A DNA stretch of 64,000 bases, taken from Acetatifactor muris. GTDB lineage: Bacteria; Bacillota; Clostridia; Lachnospirales; Lachnospiraceae. The notes beneath the pieces are model-generated. The model did not search any database. It was not told the DNA's origin and saw nothing but the letters and a program-made list of their open reading frames with translations. Shown piece after piece: positions 53,856 through 63,509 of the stretch (its first letter is position 1; every line of letters starts with the position of its first letter). The stretch covers positions 1-64,000 of the forward strand of contig NZ_JANJZD010000027.1 in NCBI RefSeq assembly GCF_024623325.1, written 5' to 3'. The translations under genes were made by a program, and so were the position numbers.

Positions 53856-56096
53856 CTATGCTTTGATCCTGGTTCCTTTTCCGTCTCGCTTTGCAGTTTT
53901 CAGCTTATTGAGCGAAATCTGCTTCCCCTTATATTCAATAAAGGTCTCCACTGTGTTCTGAATGTAATACACCTGTTCCACCGCATCTCTGACGCCGAGT
54001 TTCATTCCCCTGACCCCCAGGGCATTCTTCTTCTTCTCCGGGATTTCCTCCAGCGGGAATTTCAGGAAGTATCCTTCTTTTGTTTGCAGCACAATGCTGT
54101 TTCGTTCCAGAATAGGCATCACACTGACCACACTGTCGTCCTCGCCCAGTTTGGTGGCTGCCACTGTGCGCTTGGAGACATCAAATTCTCCTCCGTTCAC
54201 CAGCTTTACCATAGACTGGGCCGTCACAAAGACCACCTGGCGCAGATTCAGCTCTGTCTGACTGGTGATACAGATAATCTCTTCTTTCTCGGAATTGTAA
54301 TTGCTGATATTGTCAATCGGCACTCCCTTGTCACGAAATCTTCCGTATGGAATGTCCATGACCTTAATGGTATGCAGCTGTCCGGAAGAAGTAAAGAGAC
54401 AGATTTTTCCTGTATTTTTACAGGGAAATACAAAGCGGCTTTCCGCATCTGCCGCCTCCTTATTGCGCTCATAGACAGCCAGATCCACCGTTTTGGCATA
54501 TCCAAAACGGTCCATGAGAAATACAACATCTGTTTCTTCTATTTCTTTTTCCTTATAGACAGCTTCCCGGGCGTTCTCAATGACCGTTCTTCTCTTTCGG
54601 GCATAGGCTTTTTTATAGCTGTCCAGCTCGTTGACAATGACCTGTGCCATGGAGTCTCTGCGCTCCAGAATATCTTCATAGCGGTAGATATTTGCCATGG
54701 TATCGTCATGTTCTTTTATCAGCGCCTCGATTTCCAGACCGATTAATTTATAGAGCCGCATCTCCAGTATGGCGTTGGCCTGCTTCTCCGTAAAGGCCAG
54801 CTGCTCTGCCATGATTCTGGACTCTCTGGACTTAAACTTTATGCCTGCTGTTTTTCCTTCCACCAGACAGGCTTTCGCCATATTTCTGTCCCGGGATCCC
54901 CGCAGAATTTCTATGATCAGGTCAATGACATTACAGGCCTTGATCAGTCCCTCCTGAACTTCCTTTCTGTCCAGCTCCTTTGCCAGAAGATTATTATATT
55001 TTCTGGTGGCAATCTGAAACTGAAAATCCAGATTGGCTTTCAGGACTTCCTTCAGTCCCATGATTTCAGGCCTGCCGTCGCAGATGGCAAGCATGTTGAC
55101 ACCGAAAGTATCCTCCAGCCTGGTCTTTTTATAGAGCAGATTTACAAAATTCTCTGCGTCGGCATCCTTTCGAAGCTCAATGACGATACGGATGCCTTCC
55201 TTGGAGGACTGATTCGAAATATCTGTCACATCCACCGTTTTTTTCGTTTCCACCAGCGCAGCCACGTCGGACAGAAATTTTGCGATATTCATACCGATCA
55301 TAGGATAAGGGATTTCCGTGATCACCACATTGATTTTGCCGCTCTTTTGCTTTTCAAACTCTACCTTACCCCGCACTTTGATCTTGCCGGTGCCGGTCTC
55401 ATATATTTGTAACAGATCATCTTTATTGGTGACAATGCCGCCGGTGGGGAAATCAGGCCCCTTGATGTAGCGCATCAGTTCTCCGGTGGTTATGGCATCA
55501 TTCTGCATACAGGCCTTCATGGCGTCGATCACCTCCCCCAGATTATGCGGAGGTGTGCTGGTGGCCATTCCCACTGCGATTCCCTCGGAGCCGTTTACGA
55601 GAAAATTGGGAATTTTCACCGGCAGGACTGAAGGTTCTTTTTCTGTCTCATCAAAATTGGGAACAAAATCCACCACATCTTTATCCAGATCCCCCAGGAA
55701 GGCTTCCTGTGTCACCCGCTGCAGTCTGGCCTCTGTATAACGCATGGCAGCGGCGCCGTCGCCTTCTATATTGCCGAAGTTGCCGTGACCATCCACCAGA
55801 GGAAGCCCTCTTTTGAAGTCCTGTGTCATAACCACCAGCGCATCATAAATGGAGCTGTCGCCGTGGGGATGGTATTTACCCATAGTATCCCCTACAATAC
55901 GGGCGCTTTTTCTGTAGGGTCTGTCATAGCGGATACCAAGCTCATACATGTCGTACAGGGTACGGCGCTGTACAGGCTTCAGCCCGTCTCTGACGTCAGG
56001 CAGCGCCCGGGCGATGATAACGCTCATTGCATAGTCAATAAATGACTTCTGCATCTCCTCGGAATACTCTGTTTTTATGATTCTGCTGTCGTCCAT
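53856..56096 (-). CDS. Type II topoisomerase subunit A, ParC-like
   Basis: 746 residues with the breakage-reunion domain: catalytic Tyr120 in AAAMRYTEARL, and HPHGDSSIYDALV for the quinolone region, with the susceptible-type Ser81 and Asp85. The C-terminal propeller (about 500-746) lacks a clear GyrA box (QRRGGKG), so a topoisomerase IV A subunit (ParC) is more likely than GyrA. No parE-like B subunit is within the window. The start has AAAGGTTAGATAAG. It heads a leftward unit with rsmD, coaD and the coiled-coil gene. Confidence 0.88.
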   Translation of the reverse strand: MDDSRIIKTEYSEEMQKSFIDYAMSVIIARALPDVRDGLKPVQRRTLYDMYELGIRYDRPYRKSARIVGDTMGKYHPHGDSSIYDALVVMTQDFKRGLPLVDGHGNFGNIEGDGAAAMRYTEARLQRVTQEAFLGDLDKDVVDFVPNFDETEKEPSVLPVKIPNFLVNGSEGIAVGMATSTPPHNLGEVIDAMKACMQNDAITTGELMRYIKGPDFPTGGIVTNKDDLLQIYETGTGKIKVRGKVEFEKQKSGKINVVITEIPYPMIGMNIAKFLSDVAALVETKKTVDVTDISNQSSKEGIRIVIELRKDADAENFVNLLYKKTRLEDTFGVNMLAICDGRPEIMGLKEVLKANLDFQFQIATRKYNNLLAKELDRKEVQEGLIKACNVIDLIIEILRGSRDRNMAKACLVEGKTAGIKFKSRESRIMAEQLAFTEKQANAILEMRLYKLIGLEIEALIKEHDDTMANIYRYEDILERRDSMAQVIVNELDSYKKAYARKRRTVIENAREAVYKEKEIEETDVVFLMDRFGYAKTVDLAVYERNKEAADAESRFVFPCKNTGKICLFTSSGQLHTIKVMDIPYGRFRDKGVPIDNISNYNSEKEEIICITSQTELNLRQVVFVTAQSMVKLVNGGEFDVSKRTVAATKLGEDDSVVSVMPILERNSIVLQTKEGYFLKFPLEEIPEKKKNALGVRGMKLGVRDAVEQVYYIQNTVETFIEYKGKQISLNKLKTAKRDGKGTRIKA

Positions 56097-56241
56097 TCTT
56101 ATCTAACCTTTCTTTATTTCTGTTTTTGTAACCGCTTCTCATCATAGCTATGCCATAAATCTCATTATCAAAGTTTTATTATACTATCTTTCTCGTAAAA
56201 TTGCTATCTTTTTCTCGCGGCAGAGGGGCTGAACTGTTACC

Positions 56242-56270
56242 TTGCGTAATCATCGGAAAAAAGGTATAAT
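56242..56270 (+). promoter_or_regulatory. Promoter of the DUF1292 gene
   Basis: TTGCGT (56242-56247), 17 bases and TATAAT (56265-56270) lie 32 bases before the start codon, in the 205-base divergent gap. Confidence 0.7.
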
Positions 56271-56301
56271 GGATTTATTCAAACATACAGGAGGTTTTCT
56301 T

Positions 56302-56619
56302 ATGGAAAAGAAAAACGATTACGAAGACGAGGAAATGACGGTAGAGTTGGAACTGGATGACGGTACAGTGGTAAACTGCGCCGTAATTACCATTCTGACC
56401 GTGGAATCCAAAGATTACATCGTGCTGCTCCCCCTGGACGAAAACGGGGAAAACGAGGACGGTGAAGTATGGTTCTACAGCTACAGTGAAAATCCGGAGG
56501 ATCCCAACGAAGAACCGGTGCTGGATTATATCGCGGATGACGAGGAATATGAAAAAGTATCCGAGGCTTTTGACGAGTATCTCGACAGCTGTGAATTTGA
56601 CGAGCTGATAGACGAGTGA
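56302..56619 (+). CDS. DUF1292 acidic small protein
   Basis: A 105-residue, very acidic protein of the DUF1292 (YrzB-like) family: TVELELDDGTVVNCAVI, KDYIVLLPLD, DEEYEKVSEAFDEYL. ATG at 56302 follows CAGGAGGTTTTCTT. Function unknown. Its last 94 bases overlap the 3' end of the convergent helicase gene. Confidence 0.9.
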   Translation: MEKKNDYEDEEMTVELELDDGTVVNCAVITILTVESKDYIVLLPLDENGENEDGEVWFYSYSENPEDPNEEPVLDYIADDEEYEKVSEAFDEYLDSCEFDELIDE

Positions 56620-58616
56620 GAGAAAAGCGGATTCAGAAATCTGGAAGGCTGCCTGGGGCGTTCTTTTGTACCGGTCAGGTACAGAAGCTCCAGGCATTTT
56701 TTTGCCCTTGTCATAGCCACATAAAAAATCCGCCTCTCCTCTTCTACTGTCTTCTCGTCCGGCATGGAGCCATGAGGAAAAATTTTCTCATTGCAATCCG
56801 GAATCCACACTCTGTCAAATTCCAGCCCCTTTGCCCCGTGTACAGTCAGCAGCTGCACCGGATTCATCTTACACTGGCTCGCTGCCGTTTCCTTTCCCCG
56901 GGGATACTGCCGTCCGGAAGCAGCTTTCTCCTGATTCTCTTCCAGAGACTTTGTATAATCCCGCTGAAAGCTCTGCCATTCTTCAAGACTTTCATATGCG
57001 GCCGCATCTTCTTTCAGCCAGTCCAGCAGTTCCAGCCATTCCTGCCATTTATCGCTGTCCGTCCCGGAAAGTGTCTTCAGATACTGCTCATATCCCATTG
57101 CTTTCAGAATATAGCTGATTGCCGGGCGCAGAGAAAAGCTTCCGATACTCCGAAACTGGCGTTCAAAGCGCAGCAGTTCTTCCGTCACATGAGTTTTCTT
57201 CGCTTCCGGCAATGGAGCTCTGACATAATAGGCCCGTATCCTCTCAAAATTTATCTCGCCTTCTCCCAGAGCTTCCCTGCTGATATAGCGGGACGGTTTA
57301 TTCATGACACGCAGCATATGTTCCCGTTTCCCCTGCCCATACCCAATCTGCAAATAAGCCATAATATCCTGAACGATAAAATGATCATAAATGCTCTCTG
57401 TCCGCTCTTTCATCTCATAGGGCAGAGCCGCTGATTTCAGCCTGGCCGCAAAGTTCTGCATATAGGCATTGGTGCGAAAAAGCACAGCACAGCTTTCGCC
57501 TGTCTGAAGCCATGGGGACAGGGACTGTATCATGTGGCTGTATTGTTCATCTCTTTCGGCAAAGCCATAGAGAGCCACCGGCCCGTTAAGGCTTCCTGCT
57601 CCCGCTGTGACTGACTGTCCCGTTTCTTCCCCGCTTCTCTGTGCCGTCAGATACTCCAGGTCCGGTGGTTTTGCGGCAGCCTGCAGCTGCTTTTCAAATC
57701 TATCCTTATTTTCCCCGATGACAGCCAGGGACGCCTGAACAATCTCATGTCTGCTTCTGTAATTGACAGCCAGCAGAAATTGTTTTGCCTGAAATTCTTC
57801 AGAAAACCGCCTTAAGCATTCCGGCCGGGACCCTCTGAATCCATAAATGGACTGGTCATCATCCCCTACAGCAAAAATCTGACAGGACGCCGCAGTCAAC
57901 AGCTTTACCGCCTCATACTGGACCGGATTGATATCCTGGAATTCATCGATTAATATGTGCCGAAAACGGCTTTGCCAGTACATTCTGACCGATTCATTGT
58001 CCTGCAGCAGCATTTTACATTCATAAAGCATATCGTCAAAGTCAAGCCGTCCTGTCTTTTTTACAGCAGTTCCGTAATCTCTGCAGATTCTCTCAAAGTA
58101 CGGCTGCCACTTTCCGGAAACCTTCTCTCCCGCAGCCGACAGTTCCATGGTATTTTTGTAATAACTGATGGCGGACAGAATTTTGGCGGCATCGTCATGC
58201 AGACTGTTTTCATTCTCCCGGGAAGCTTCGCCTGAGTTCTCCTCCTGACTGGTTTCATATTTCTTCAGTATGGGAAGTAAAAGAGCGCTTTTTTCAGAAT
58301 GACCAAGAAGCTGATTCGATTTGAGGGTATGGGATTCTCTCAGAATATGAAAAAAGATAGAGTGAAAGGTTCCGAAGTTAACAGGATATGCGGCGGACGC
58401 CATTTCCTGAAAGCGGCTCTGCATGGACAGAGCAGCCTCCTTCATAAAAGTAATCACCAGGATGGATTCCGGAGGGATTCCCTGCTCCAGCAGATAAAGA
58501 ATCCTGTTCGTAATGGTGTAAGTCTTGCCGCTTCCCGGCCCGGCAAGCACAAGGCATGGGCCGCATAAGTACATAATTGCGGCTTTCTGTGCCTCATTGG
58601 CATTTGTTAAATCCAT
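56526..58616 (-). CDS. UvrD/PcrA-type superfamily I DNA helicase
   Basis: About 696 residues with Walker A LAGPGSGKTYTI, LIDEFQDINPVQ, GDDDQSIYGFRGS, VHGAKGLEFDRVWIP and AMTRAKKCLEL. It belongs with ATP-dependent 3'-5' helicases in repair. ATG at 58616 was chosen because AGAGAGGATACG precedes it. After the usual SRFL end motif, about 40 residues rich in Ser (FSHSSISSSNSQLS) are encoded antisense to DUF1292 and are unlikely to be a conserved domain. Confidence 0.9.
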   Translation of the reverse strand: MDLTNANEAQKAAIMYLCGPCLVLAGPGSGKTYTITNRILYLLEQGIPPESILVITFMKEAALSMQSRFQEMASAAYPVNFGTFHSIFFHILRESHTLKSNQLLGHSEKSALLLPILKKYETSQEENSGEASRENENSLHDDAAKILSAISYYKNTMELSAAGEKVSGKWQPYFERICRDYGTAVKKTGRLDFDDMLYECKMLLQDNESVRMYWQSRFRHILIDEFQDINPVQYEAVKLLTAASCQIFAVGDDDQSIYGFRGSRPECLRRFSEEFQAKQFLLAVNYRSRHEIVQASLAVIGENKDRFEKQLQAAAKPPDLEYLTAQRSGEETGQSVTAGAGSLNGPVALYGFAERDEQYSHMIQSLSPWLQTGESCAVLFRTNAYMQNFAARLKSAALPYEMKERTESIYDHFIVQDIMAYLQIGYGQGKREHMLRVMNKPSRYISREALGEGEINFERIRAYYVRAPLPEAKKTHVTEELLRFERQFRSIGSFSLRPAISYILKAMGYEQYLKTLSGTDSDKWQEWLELLDWLKEDAAAYESLEEWQSFQRDYTKSLEENQEKAASGRQYPRGKETAASQCKMNPVQLLTVHGAKGLEFDRVWIPDCNEKIFPHGSMPDEKTVEEERRIFYVAMTRAKKCLELLYLTGTKERPRQPSRFLNPLFSHSSISSSNSQLSRYSSKASDTFSYSSSSAI
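56651..56703 (+). terminator. Terminator of DUF1292 embedded in the helicase gene
   Basis: A long stem (outer 8 bp and inner 10 bp, with a bulge; 56651-56672 with 56678-56695) is followed by ATTTTTTT, a classic rightward terminator 32 bases past the DUF1292 stop. It lies within the coding sequence of the convergent helicase. Confidence 0.8.
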
Positions 58617-58809
58617 TTCGTATCCTCTCTTTCTGAAATTGTCAGGCAGAGACGCGGAATGTATGCTTTCGGGGCGTCTCTGCCGATGTGTGTGAAAAAT
58701 TTCGGCAGAAACTGCCCGAATGTGCGAATGCACCTTTCACAGATTTGTCCTGATAGTGATATGATAATTCAGTTCCGATAATCTGTCAACCTGTTGCCGG
58801 AAAATATTT

Positions 58810-60264
58810 TCAGCCTTCCCGCAGCATTTCGATTCCTCTGCGGATTCTCTCCAGAGACGCTTCCTTGCCCAGCACTTCCATAATCTCGGTGGCGCCTGCA
58901 GGCGTGGTCTGCTTTCCGGATACTGCCGTTCGGATGGGCCACATCACATAACCGTTTTTGCATCCTTTTTCCGCCACATACTTTGTCAGTGTCTCATAGA
59001 GCGCATCGTTGCTGTAATCTTCCTGTGCCTCCAGCAAAGGCAGCACTTCCTGCAGAACTTCCAGGGAAGAAGCCGCATTCGTCTTCATTTTCTTATGGGT
59101 ATACATGGAAATGTCGTATGCCGGCAGTGCCTCAAAGAAATCCACCATCTCCACAATATCCGGAAACACTTCGATACGTGTCTTTACCATGGCGGCTATT
59201 TTACGCAGATCCAGCTCCTTTGTCAACGCTTTTTTCAGGAAAGGTTCCGCCATTTCACAGAAGGTATCAAAATCCATTGCCTTGATATACTCGCCGTTCA
59301 TCCAGCGCAGCTTCACCATATCAAATACCGCCGGGGATTTGCTGATTCTGTGATAATCAAATTCTTTAATCAGTTCATCCAGCGAGAAAATCTCTCTGTT
59401 GTCCTCCGGGCTCCAGCCCAGCAGAGCGATGAAATTCACGATGGCCTCCGTGAGAAAGCCCTGCTCCAGCAGGCCTTCAAAGGATTCGCTTCCTCCTCTT
59501 TTGGCAAGCTTTTTATGATTTTCATCTGTCACCAGCGGCAGATGAACGTATTTGGGCGCCTCCCAGCCGAATGCGTCATAAAGGCGCGCATACTTGGGCG
59601 AAGAAGACAGATACTCGTTACCGCGGACCACATGCGTGATATTCATAGTGTGATCATCCACCACATTGGCAAAATTGTAAGTGGGAAATCCGTCCGACTT
59701 AATCAGTATCATATCGTCCAGCTCTGCATTTTCCACAGTGATGTCTCCGTATAATTCGTCATGGAATGTGGTGGAGCCTTCCGCCGGATTGTTCTGCCGG
59801 ATAACAAAGGGCTTTCCCGCCGCCAGATTTGCCTCCACTTCCTCCCTGGAGAGCGAAAGACAATGCTTGTCATAAATGGAAATCTCTTTCCCTTCCACTA
59901 CCTCCGTTTTCAGGGAGGCAAGCCGCTCTTTGTCACAGAAGCAGTAATAGGCTTCCCCTTTTTCAATTAACTCTTCGGCATATTTCATATAGATTCCGGT
60001 CTTAATCCGCTCACTCTGTACATAAGGGCCATAGCCGCCGTCTTTATCCGGCCCCTCGTCATGAATCAGACCTGTCTTCTCCAGCGTACGGTAAATAATC
60101 TCCGTGGCGCCTTCCACATAGCGCTCCTGATCGGTGTCCTCGATTCTGAGCATAAAATCGCCGCCCTCATGCTTTGCGATTAAAAATTCGTACAGCGCTG
60201 AGCGCAGGTTTCCCACATGCATTCTTCCTGTAGGACTGGGGGCATATCTTGTTCTGATTTTCAT
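58810..60264 (-). CDS. gltX: Glutamyl-tRNA synthetase
   Basis: A 484-residue class I synthetase. The HIGH motif is HVGN in PSPTGRMHVGN (16-19), and the KMSKS equivalent is KLAKRGG. ATG at 60264 follows GAGGAATGACT. It charges tRNA-Glu, and probably tRNA-Gln, since many Firmicutes lack GlnRS. The 194-base gap to the helicase start contains only a TCTGCCGA/TCGGCAGA hairpin (58679-58709) of unknown role. Confidence 0.96.
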   Translation of the reverse strand: MKIRTRYAPSPTGRMHVGNLRSALYEFLIAKHEGGDFMLRIEDTDQERYVEGATEIIYRTLEKTGLIHDEGPDKDGGYGPYVQSERIKTGIYMKYAEELIEKGEAYYCFCDKERLASLKTEVVEGKEISIYDKHCLSLSREEVEANLAAGKPFVIRQNNPAEGSTTFHDELYGDITVENAELDDMILIKSDGFPTYNFANVVDDHTMNITHVVRGNEYLSSSPKYARLYDAFGWEAPKYVHLPLVTDENHKKLAKRGGSESFEGLLEQGFLTEAIVNFIALLGWSPEDNREIFSLDELIKEFDYHRISKSPAVFDMVKLRWMNGEYIKAMDFDTFCEMAEPFLKKALTKELDLRKIAAMVKTRIEVFPDIVEMVDFFEALPAYDISMYTHKKMKTNAASSLEVLQEVLPLLEAQEDYSNDALYETLTKYVAEKGCKNGYVMWPIRTAVSGKQTTPAGATEIMEVLGKEASLERIRRGIEMLREG

Positions 60265-60332
60265 AGTCATTCCTCTTTCTGCTGTTCCTTGTGTTTCTTT
60301 TCTATCTGCAATTCTGAACATTTCCTTCTATT

Positions 60333-62567
60333 TTAATCCCCTTTTGGGGAAACCGCAATATTAAAATCACACATATCTCTTTTTAGCCCGTTCAGATCCA
60401 GATAGTCTTCGATAAACTGCTTCCGGAGAAGGGAAAACGGAATAAATTCATTGTACTTACCATTCATCTGCACCTTGTCAGGCAGCGGCAATTCATTCAG
60501 GTCCAGCTCCGAATGCAGGATATCGTGAATGATTTCCTCCAGCGCCTCCGGCGTGCCCTCGAAAAAAATTTCCAGGTAAATGCAGGTATTCCAGGGTATT
60601 TTACTCTTGATTCTGCGGTGCAGCAGAGCAAAGTGAAGCGTCACCAGCTGTCTGGTGCCCACCCAGGGGAAGACCGCATACTTTTTGTCGGACAGCGGTG
60701 TAATCAAATGCTCCAGAATGCCGCTGTTTCTCGCAATATACTGAATTTCCGTCAGCCGCTCTCCGCATCTGTCACTCAGATAAGGATAAGATTCGTCCTG
60801 CTTCATCACACTGCGGATCTTCCGGACCAGAACGGTATGAAACTCGGCTTCGAAATCTCTGTCCCAGTCCACCACGGAAATGCCGGGGATGCGTTTCACA
60901 AAAATCACTTTGGACTTTACATTGATATCCACTGTCTCCCAGGACAACCCTGCCAGCGCAAAGCGCATACCCACGGGATAAGGCTTGTCCACTGTACCGA
61001 TGGTCCGGTTTTCATCCTTCACCAGGAAATATTCCGGCGCCAGGAATACCGTGAGAAACTTGTGACTGTTAATTTCTTTCTCTCCCCTGCGGCCTACAAT
61101 AATCCCGCCGCGCTCCGTGCGCTCCAGCTGTTCTATCTCAATCAGATGCTGCAGCAGTTTCCGGTAATCTTCCTGGGGAATCCGGCGAAAGCACCCCAGC
61201 TTCAACACCATCTGGGCCAGACCGGCAGGAGACATCTCTCCGTTGCTTTTCAGACAGCACATGGTCTGGTGATAGAGAAGATTATATGCATGATTTCTCG
61301 GCGGTATGGGTTCCAGCCAATGCTCCCGTAAATAAAGCTCGATGATGGCAATGGTCCGGATAAATTCCCAGTTAATAGGTCCCAGGATATCCGAGGAATT
61401 GATCTTGATACTTTCCACAAAAGTGAAAAGCAGCTGCGGAACCTGTCCCCGTCTTCCGCAGCGTCCCAGACGCTGGGCAAAAGCGGAGACATTTAAAGGT
61501 GCCCCAATCTGCACGGCCTGATCCAGAGAGCCGATATCAATTCCAAGCTCCAGAGTGACAGTGGCACCGGTGACAATTTTCTCGTCGCCGGATTTCATTT
61601 CATCTTCCGTATTCTCCCGAAGAAGTGCGGACACGTTTCCATGATGGACTCTGTAGACATCCGGAGCCTTCTTTTTCAGTGCGAGCTCCCGCAGATTTGC
61701 CATTACAAGTTCAATCTCTTCCCGGCTGTTGGCAAAAACGATCGTCTTCTTGTCCAGTGTCTGCTGAAAGAGATATTCGTAATGTTCACGGTCTCCGATA
61801 TCGCCGCCAGTATCTGCATGTATCATATTCTGACTGCCGTTTCGCTCCACAAAATCCCGCTTGTCCGCATAATTGACAAATCGCTCGATATGAAGCCGGA
61901 CACGTTTTTTCCCCTCATTTACCAGGGGAGCGGCACAATCCCGCCCTGTGCCGGTGTTCAGCCAGGTTTTGGCCGCGGATACATCACCCAGAGTGGCGGA
62001 CAGCCCGATTCTCCGGGGAATCACTCCTGTCAGAGCCTGCAGGCGCTCCAGAACGCACAGAAGCTGTAAGCCCCTTTCATCCCGCATAAAGTGATGTACC
62101 TCGTCAATAATGACAAAACGCAGATCTGAAAACAGAGAGAGACAGGCGCCCCGTTTGTTGGTCAGCAGACTTTCCAGAGATTCCGGTGTGATCTGAATCA
62201 GTCCTTCCGGATTCTTAAGCAGCTTTTCCTTACTGTTCACGGATGCATCCCCATGCCATTTCGTCACAGGAATGTGGGAATCCAGAAGCAGTAATTCCAG
62301 CCTTTTGAACTGATCGTTTATCAGCGCTTTCAGGGGTGAAATATACATGACGCCCACAGAGCGGGAAGGATGATTGTAAAGCTCCGTGAGAACCGGCAGA
62401 AAGGCCGCCTCTGTCTTGCCGGAGGCGGTGCCGGAAGAAAGCAGCAGGTTATCGTCGCTGTCGAAAATCACCTCGCAGGCAGCCACCTGATTGCCATGCA
62501 GCTCCTCCCACTTATTCTGATAGATGAAATCCTGGATAAAAGGTGCAAGTCTGCTGAATACGTCCAT
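60333..62567 (-). CDS. Lhr-like DEAD/DEAH box helicase
   Basis: About 744 residues with Walker A SSGTASGKTEAAF, ISPLKALINDQ, DEVHHFMRDERG, and the C-terminal RecA domain with ELGIDIGSLDQAVQIGAP and QRLGRCGRRGQ. It resembles Lhr-type helicases of Firmicutes, likely in DNA or RNA repair. A TTG six bases upstream is also open; ATG at 62567 is preferred because it overlaps the stop of degV (ATGA-like). Confidence 0.88.
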   Translation of the reverse strand: MDVFSRLAPFIQDFIYQNKWEELHGNQVAACEVIFDSDDNLLLSSGTASGKTEAAFLPVLTELYNHPSRSVGVMYISPLKALINDQFKRLELLLLDSHIPVTKWHGDASVNSKEKLLKNPEGLIQITPESLESLLTNKRGACLSLFSDLRFVIIDEVHHFMRDERGLQLLCVLERLQALTGVIPRRIGLSATLGDVSAAKTWLNTGTGRDCAAPLVNEGKKRVRLHIERFVNYADKRDFVERNGSQNMIHADTGGDIGDREHYEYLFQQTLDKKTIVFANSREEIELVMANLRELALKKKAPDVYRVHHGNVSALLRENTEDEMKSGDEKIVTGATVTLELGIDIGSLDQAVQIGAPLNVSAFAQRLGRCGRRGQVPQLLFTFVESIKINSSDILGPINWEFIRTIAIIELYLREHWLEPIPPRNHAYNLLYHQTMCCLKSNGEMSPAGLAQMVLKLGCFRRIPQEDYRKLLQHLIEIEQLERTERGGIIVGRRGEKEINSHKFLTVFLAPEYFLVKDENRTIGTVDKPYPVGMRFALAGLSWETVDINVKSKVIFVKRIPGISVVDWDRDFEAEFHTVLVRKIRSVMKQDESYPYLSDRCGERLTEIQYIARNSGILEHLITPLSDKKYAVFPWVGTRQLVTLHFALLHRRIKSKIPWNTCIYLEIFFEGTPEALEEIIHDILHSELDLNELPLPDKVQMNGKYNEFIPFSLLRKQFIEDYLDLNGLKRDMCDFNIAVSPKGD

Positions 62568-62569
62568 AC

Positions 62570-63439
62570 TCAAACCTCAATTTTCCTGCAGCAGGCAAAA
62601 GCCAGCGCCCCGGGCCCGATATGACAGGCCACACTCAGAGAAAGTGCATCAATGTGTATGTCATATCCGGGGAAGACCTCTTCTATTTCCCGACGGTACT
62701 CCTGAGCTGCCTCCAGATTTGCCGTATGGGCAATCTGAAGCCATATATGTTTATCTTCGGTCATTCCGCCGAAACGATTCTCAATATCGCTCTTAATTGC
62801 ATTCATCATAATCGACTTGCCCTGATTGGTGGTTCTGGCTTTTGCAAAAGCATCCAGCTTATCTCCCTGAATCTGCAGTACGGGCTTCAGCCGCAGCATG
62901 GTGCCAATGGCCGCAGCGGCAGGCGTGATTCTGCCTCCCTTTTTCAGATAATACAGGGTGTCCAGCATAATGTAAATGCTGCTGTTGAACTTATCTGCTT
63001 CCAGAAACTCTCTGATTTGCCTTGCATTCATCCCTTTTCCGGCCAGAAGCTTTGCATCCAGGCAGGACTGTCTCTGGGTAACGGAAATCCGCTGATTATT
63101 TACCACCTGAACCTTACCCTCATACTCCTCCGCCAGGATCATGGCGCTCTGACAGGAGCCGGACAGGCCGCTGCTCATGGGAATGTGCACAATTTCATCA
63201 CACTCCTTCAGCAGCGTATCCCAGAGTTTCATGACAGACTCCGGGCTGGGCTGGCTTGTCCCGATATTCGCCCCCGACGCCAGCTTATCATAGAATTCCT
63301 CCTGGGTCAGGTCAATATCCTCATAGAATGTCTCCTCGTTAATCATAAAAGGCATGGGCAGCACATGGATTCCCAGTTTCCTTCCCGCTTCCTGGGTGAT
63401 ACCGCTGTTGCTGTCCGTAACAATTGCTATCTCCGGCAT
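62570..63439 (-). CDS. DegV family fatty-acid-binding protein
   Basis: A 289-residue DegV (FakB-like) protein that binds fatty acids for the FakA kinase. It begins EIAIVTDSNSGITQEAG and has HIPMSSGLSGSCQSA. ATG at 63439 follows GCAGGAGGAAG; a longer in-frame start is inside recG. It is the first gene of a leftward unit with the Lhr-like gene. Confidence 0.93.
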   Translation of the reverse strand: MPEIAIVTDSNSGITQEAGRKLGIHVLPMPFMINEETFYEDIDLTQEEFYDKLASGANIGTSQPSPESVMKLWDTLLKECDEIVHIPMSSGLSGSCQSAMILAEEYEGKVQVVNNQRISVTQRQSCLDAKLLAGKGMNARQIREFLEADKFNSSIYIMLDTLYYLKKGGRITPAAAAIGTMLRLKPVLQIQGDKLDAFAKARTTNQGKSIMMNAIKSDIENRFGGMTEDKHIWLQIAHTANLEAAQEYRREIEEVFPGYDIHIDALSLSVACHIGPGALAFACCRKIEV

Positions 63440-63480
63440 AACTTCCTCCTGCATATAAATAATAGATAAAAATACTGTTA

Positions 63481-63509
63481 CTATTCTACCGTTACAGCGT
63501 ACGAAAGTC
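63481..63509 (-). promoter_or_regulatory. Promoter of degV within the end of recG
   Basis: On the minus strand TTGACT (63509-63504), 17 bases and TAGAAT (63486-63481) give a near-consensus promoter. Its -35 and spacer lie inside the recG coding end. Confidence 0.75.

Noticed and set aside
55850..55880. Quinolone-resistance change in the ParC-like subunit
   Set aside because: The motif HPHGDSSIYD keeps the susceptible-type Ser and Asp.
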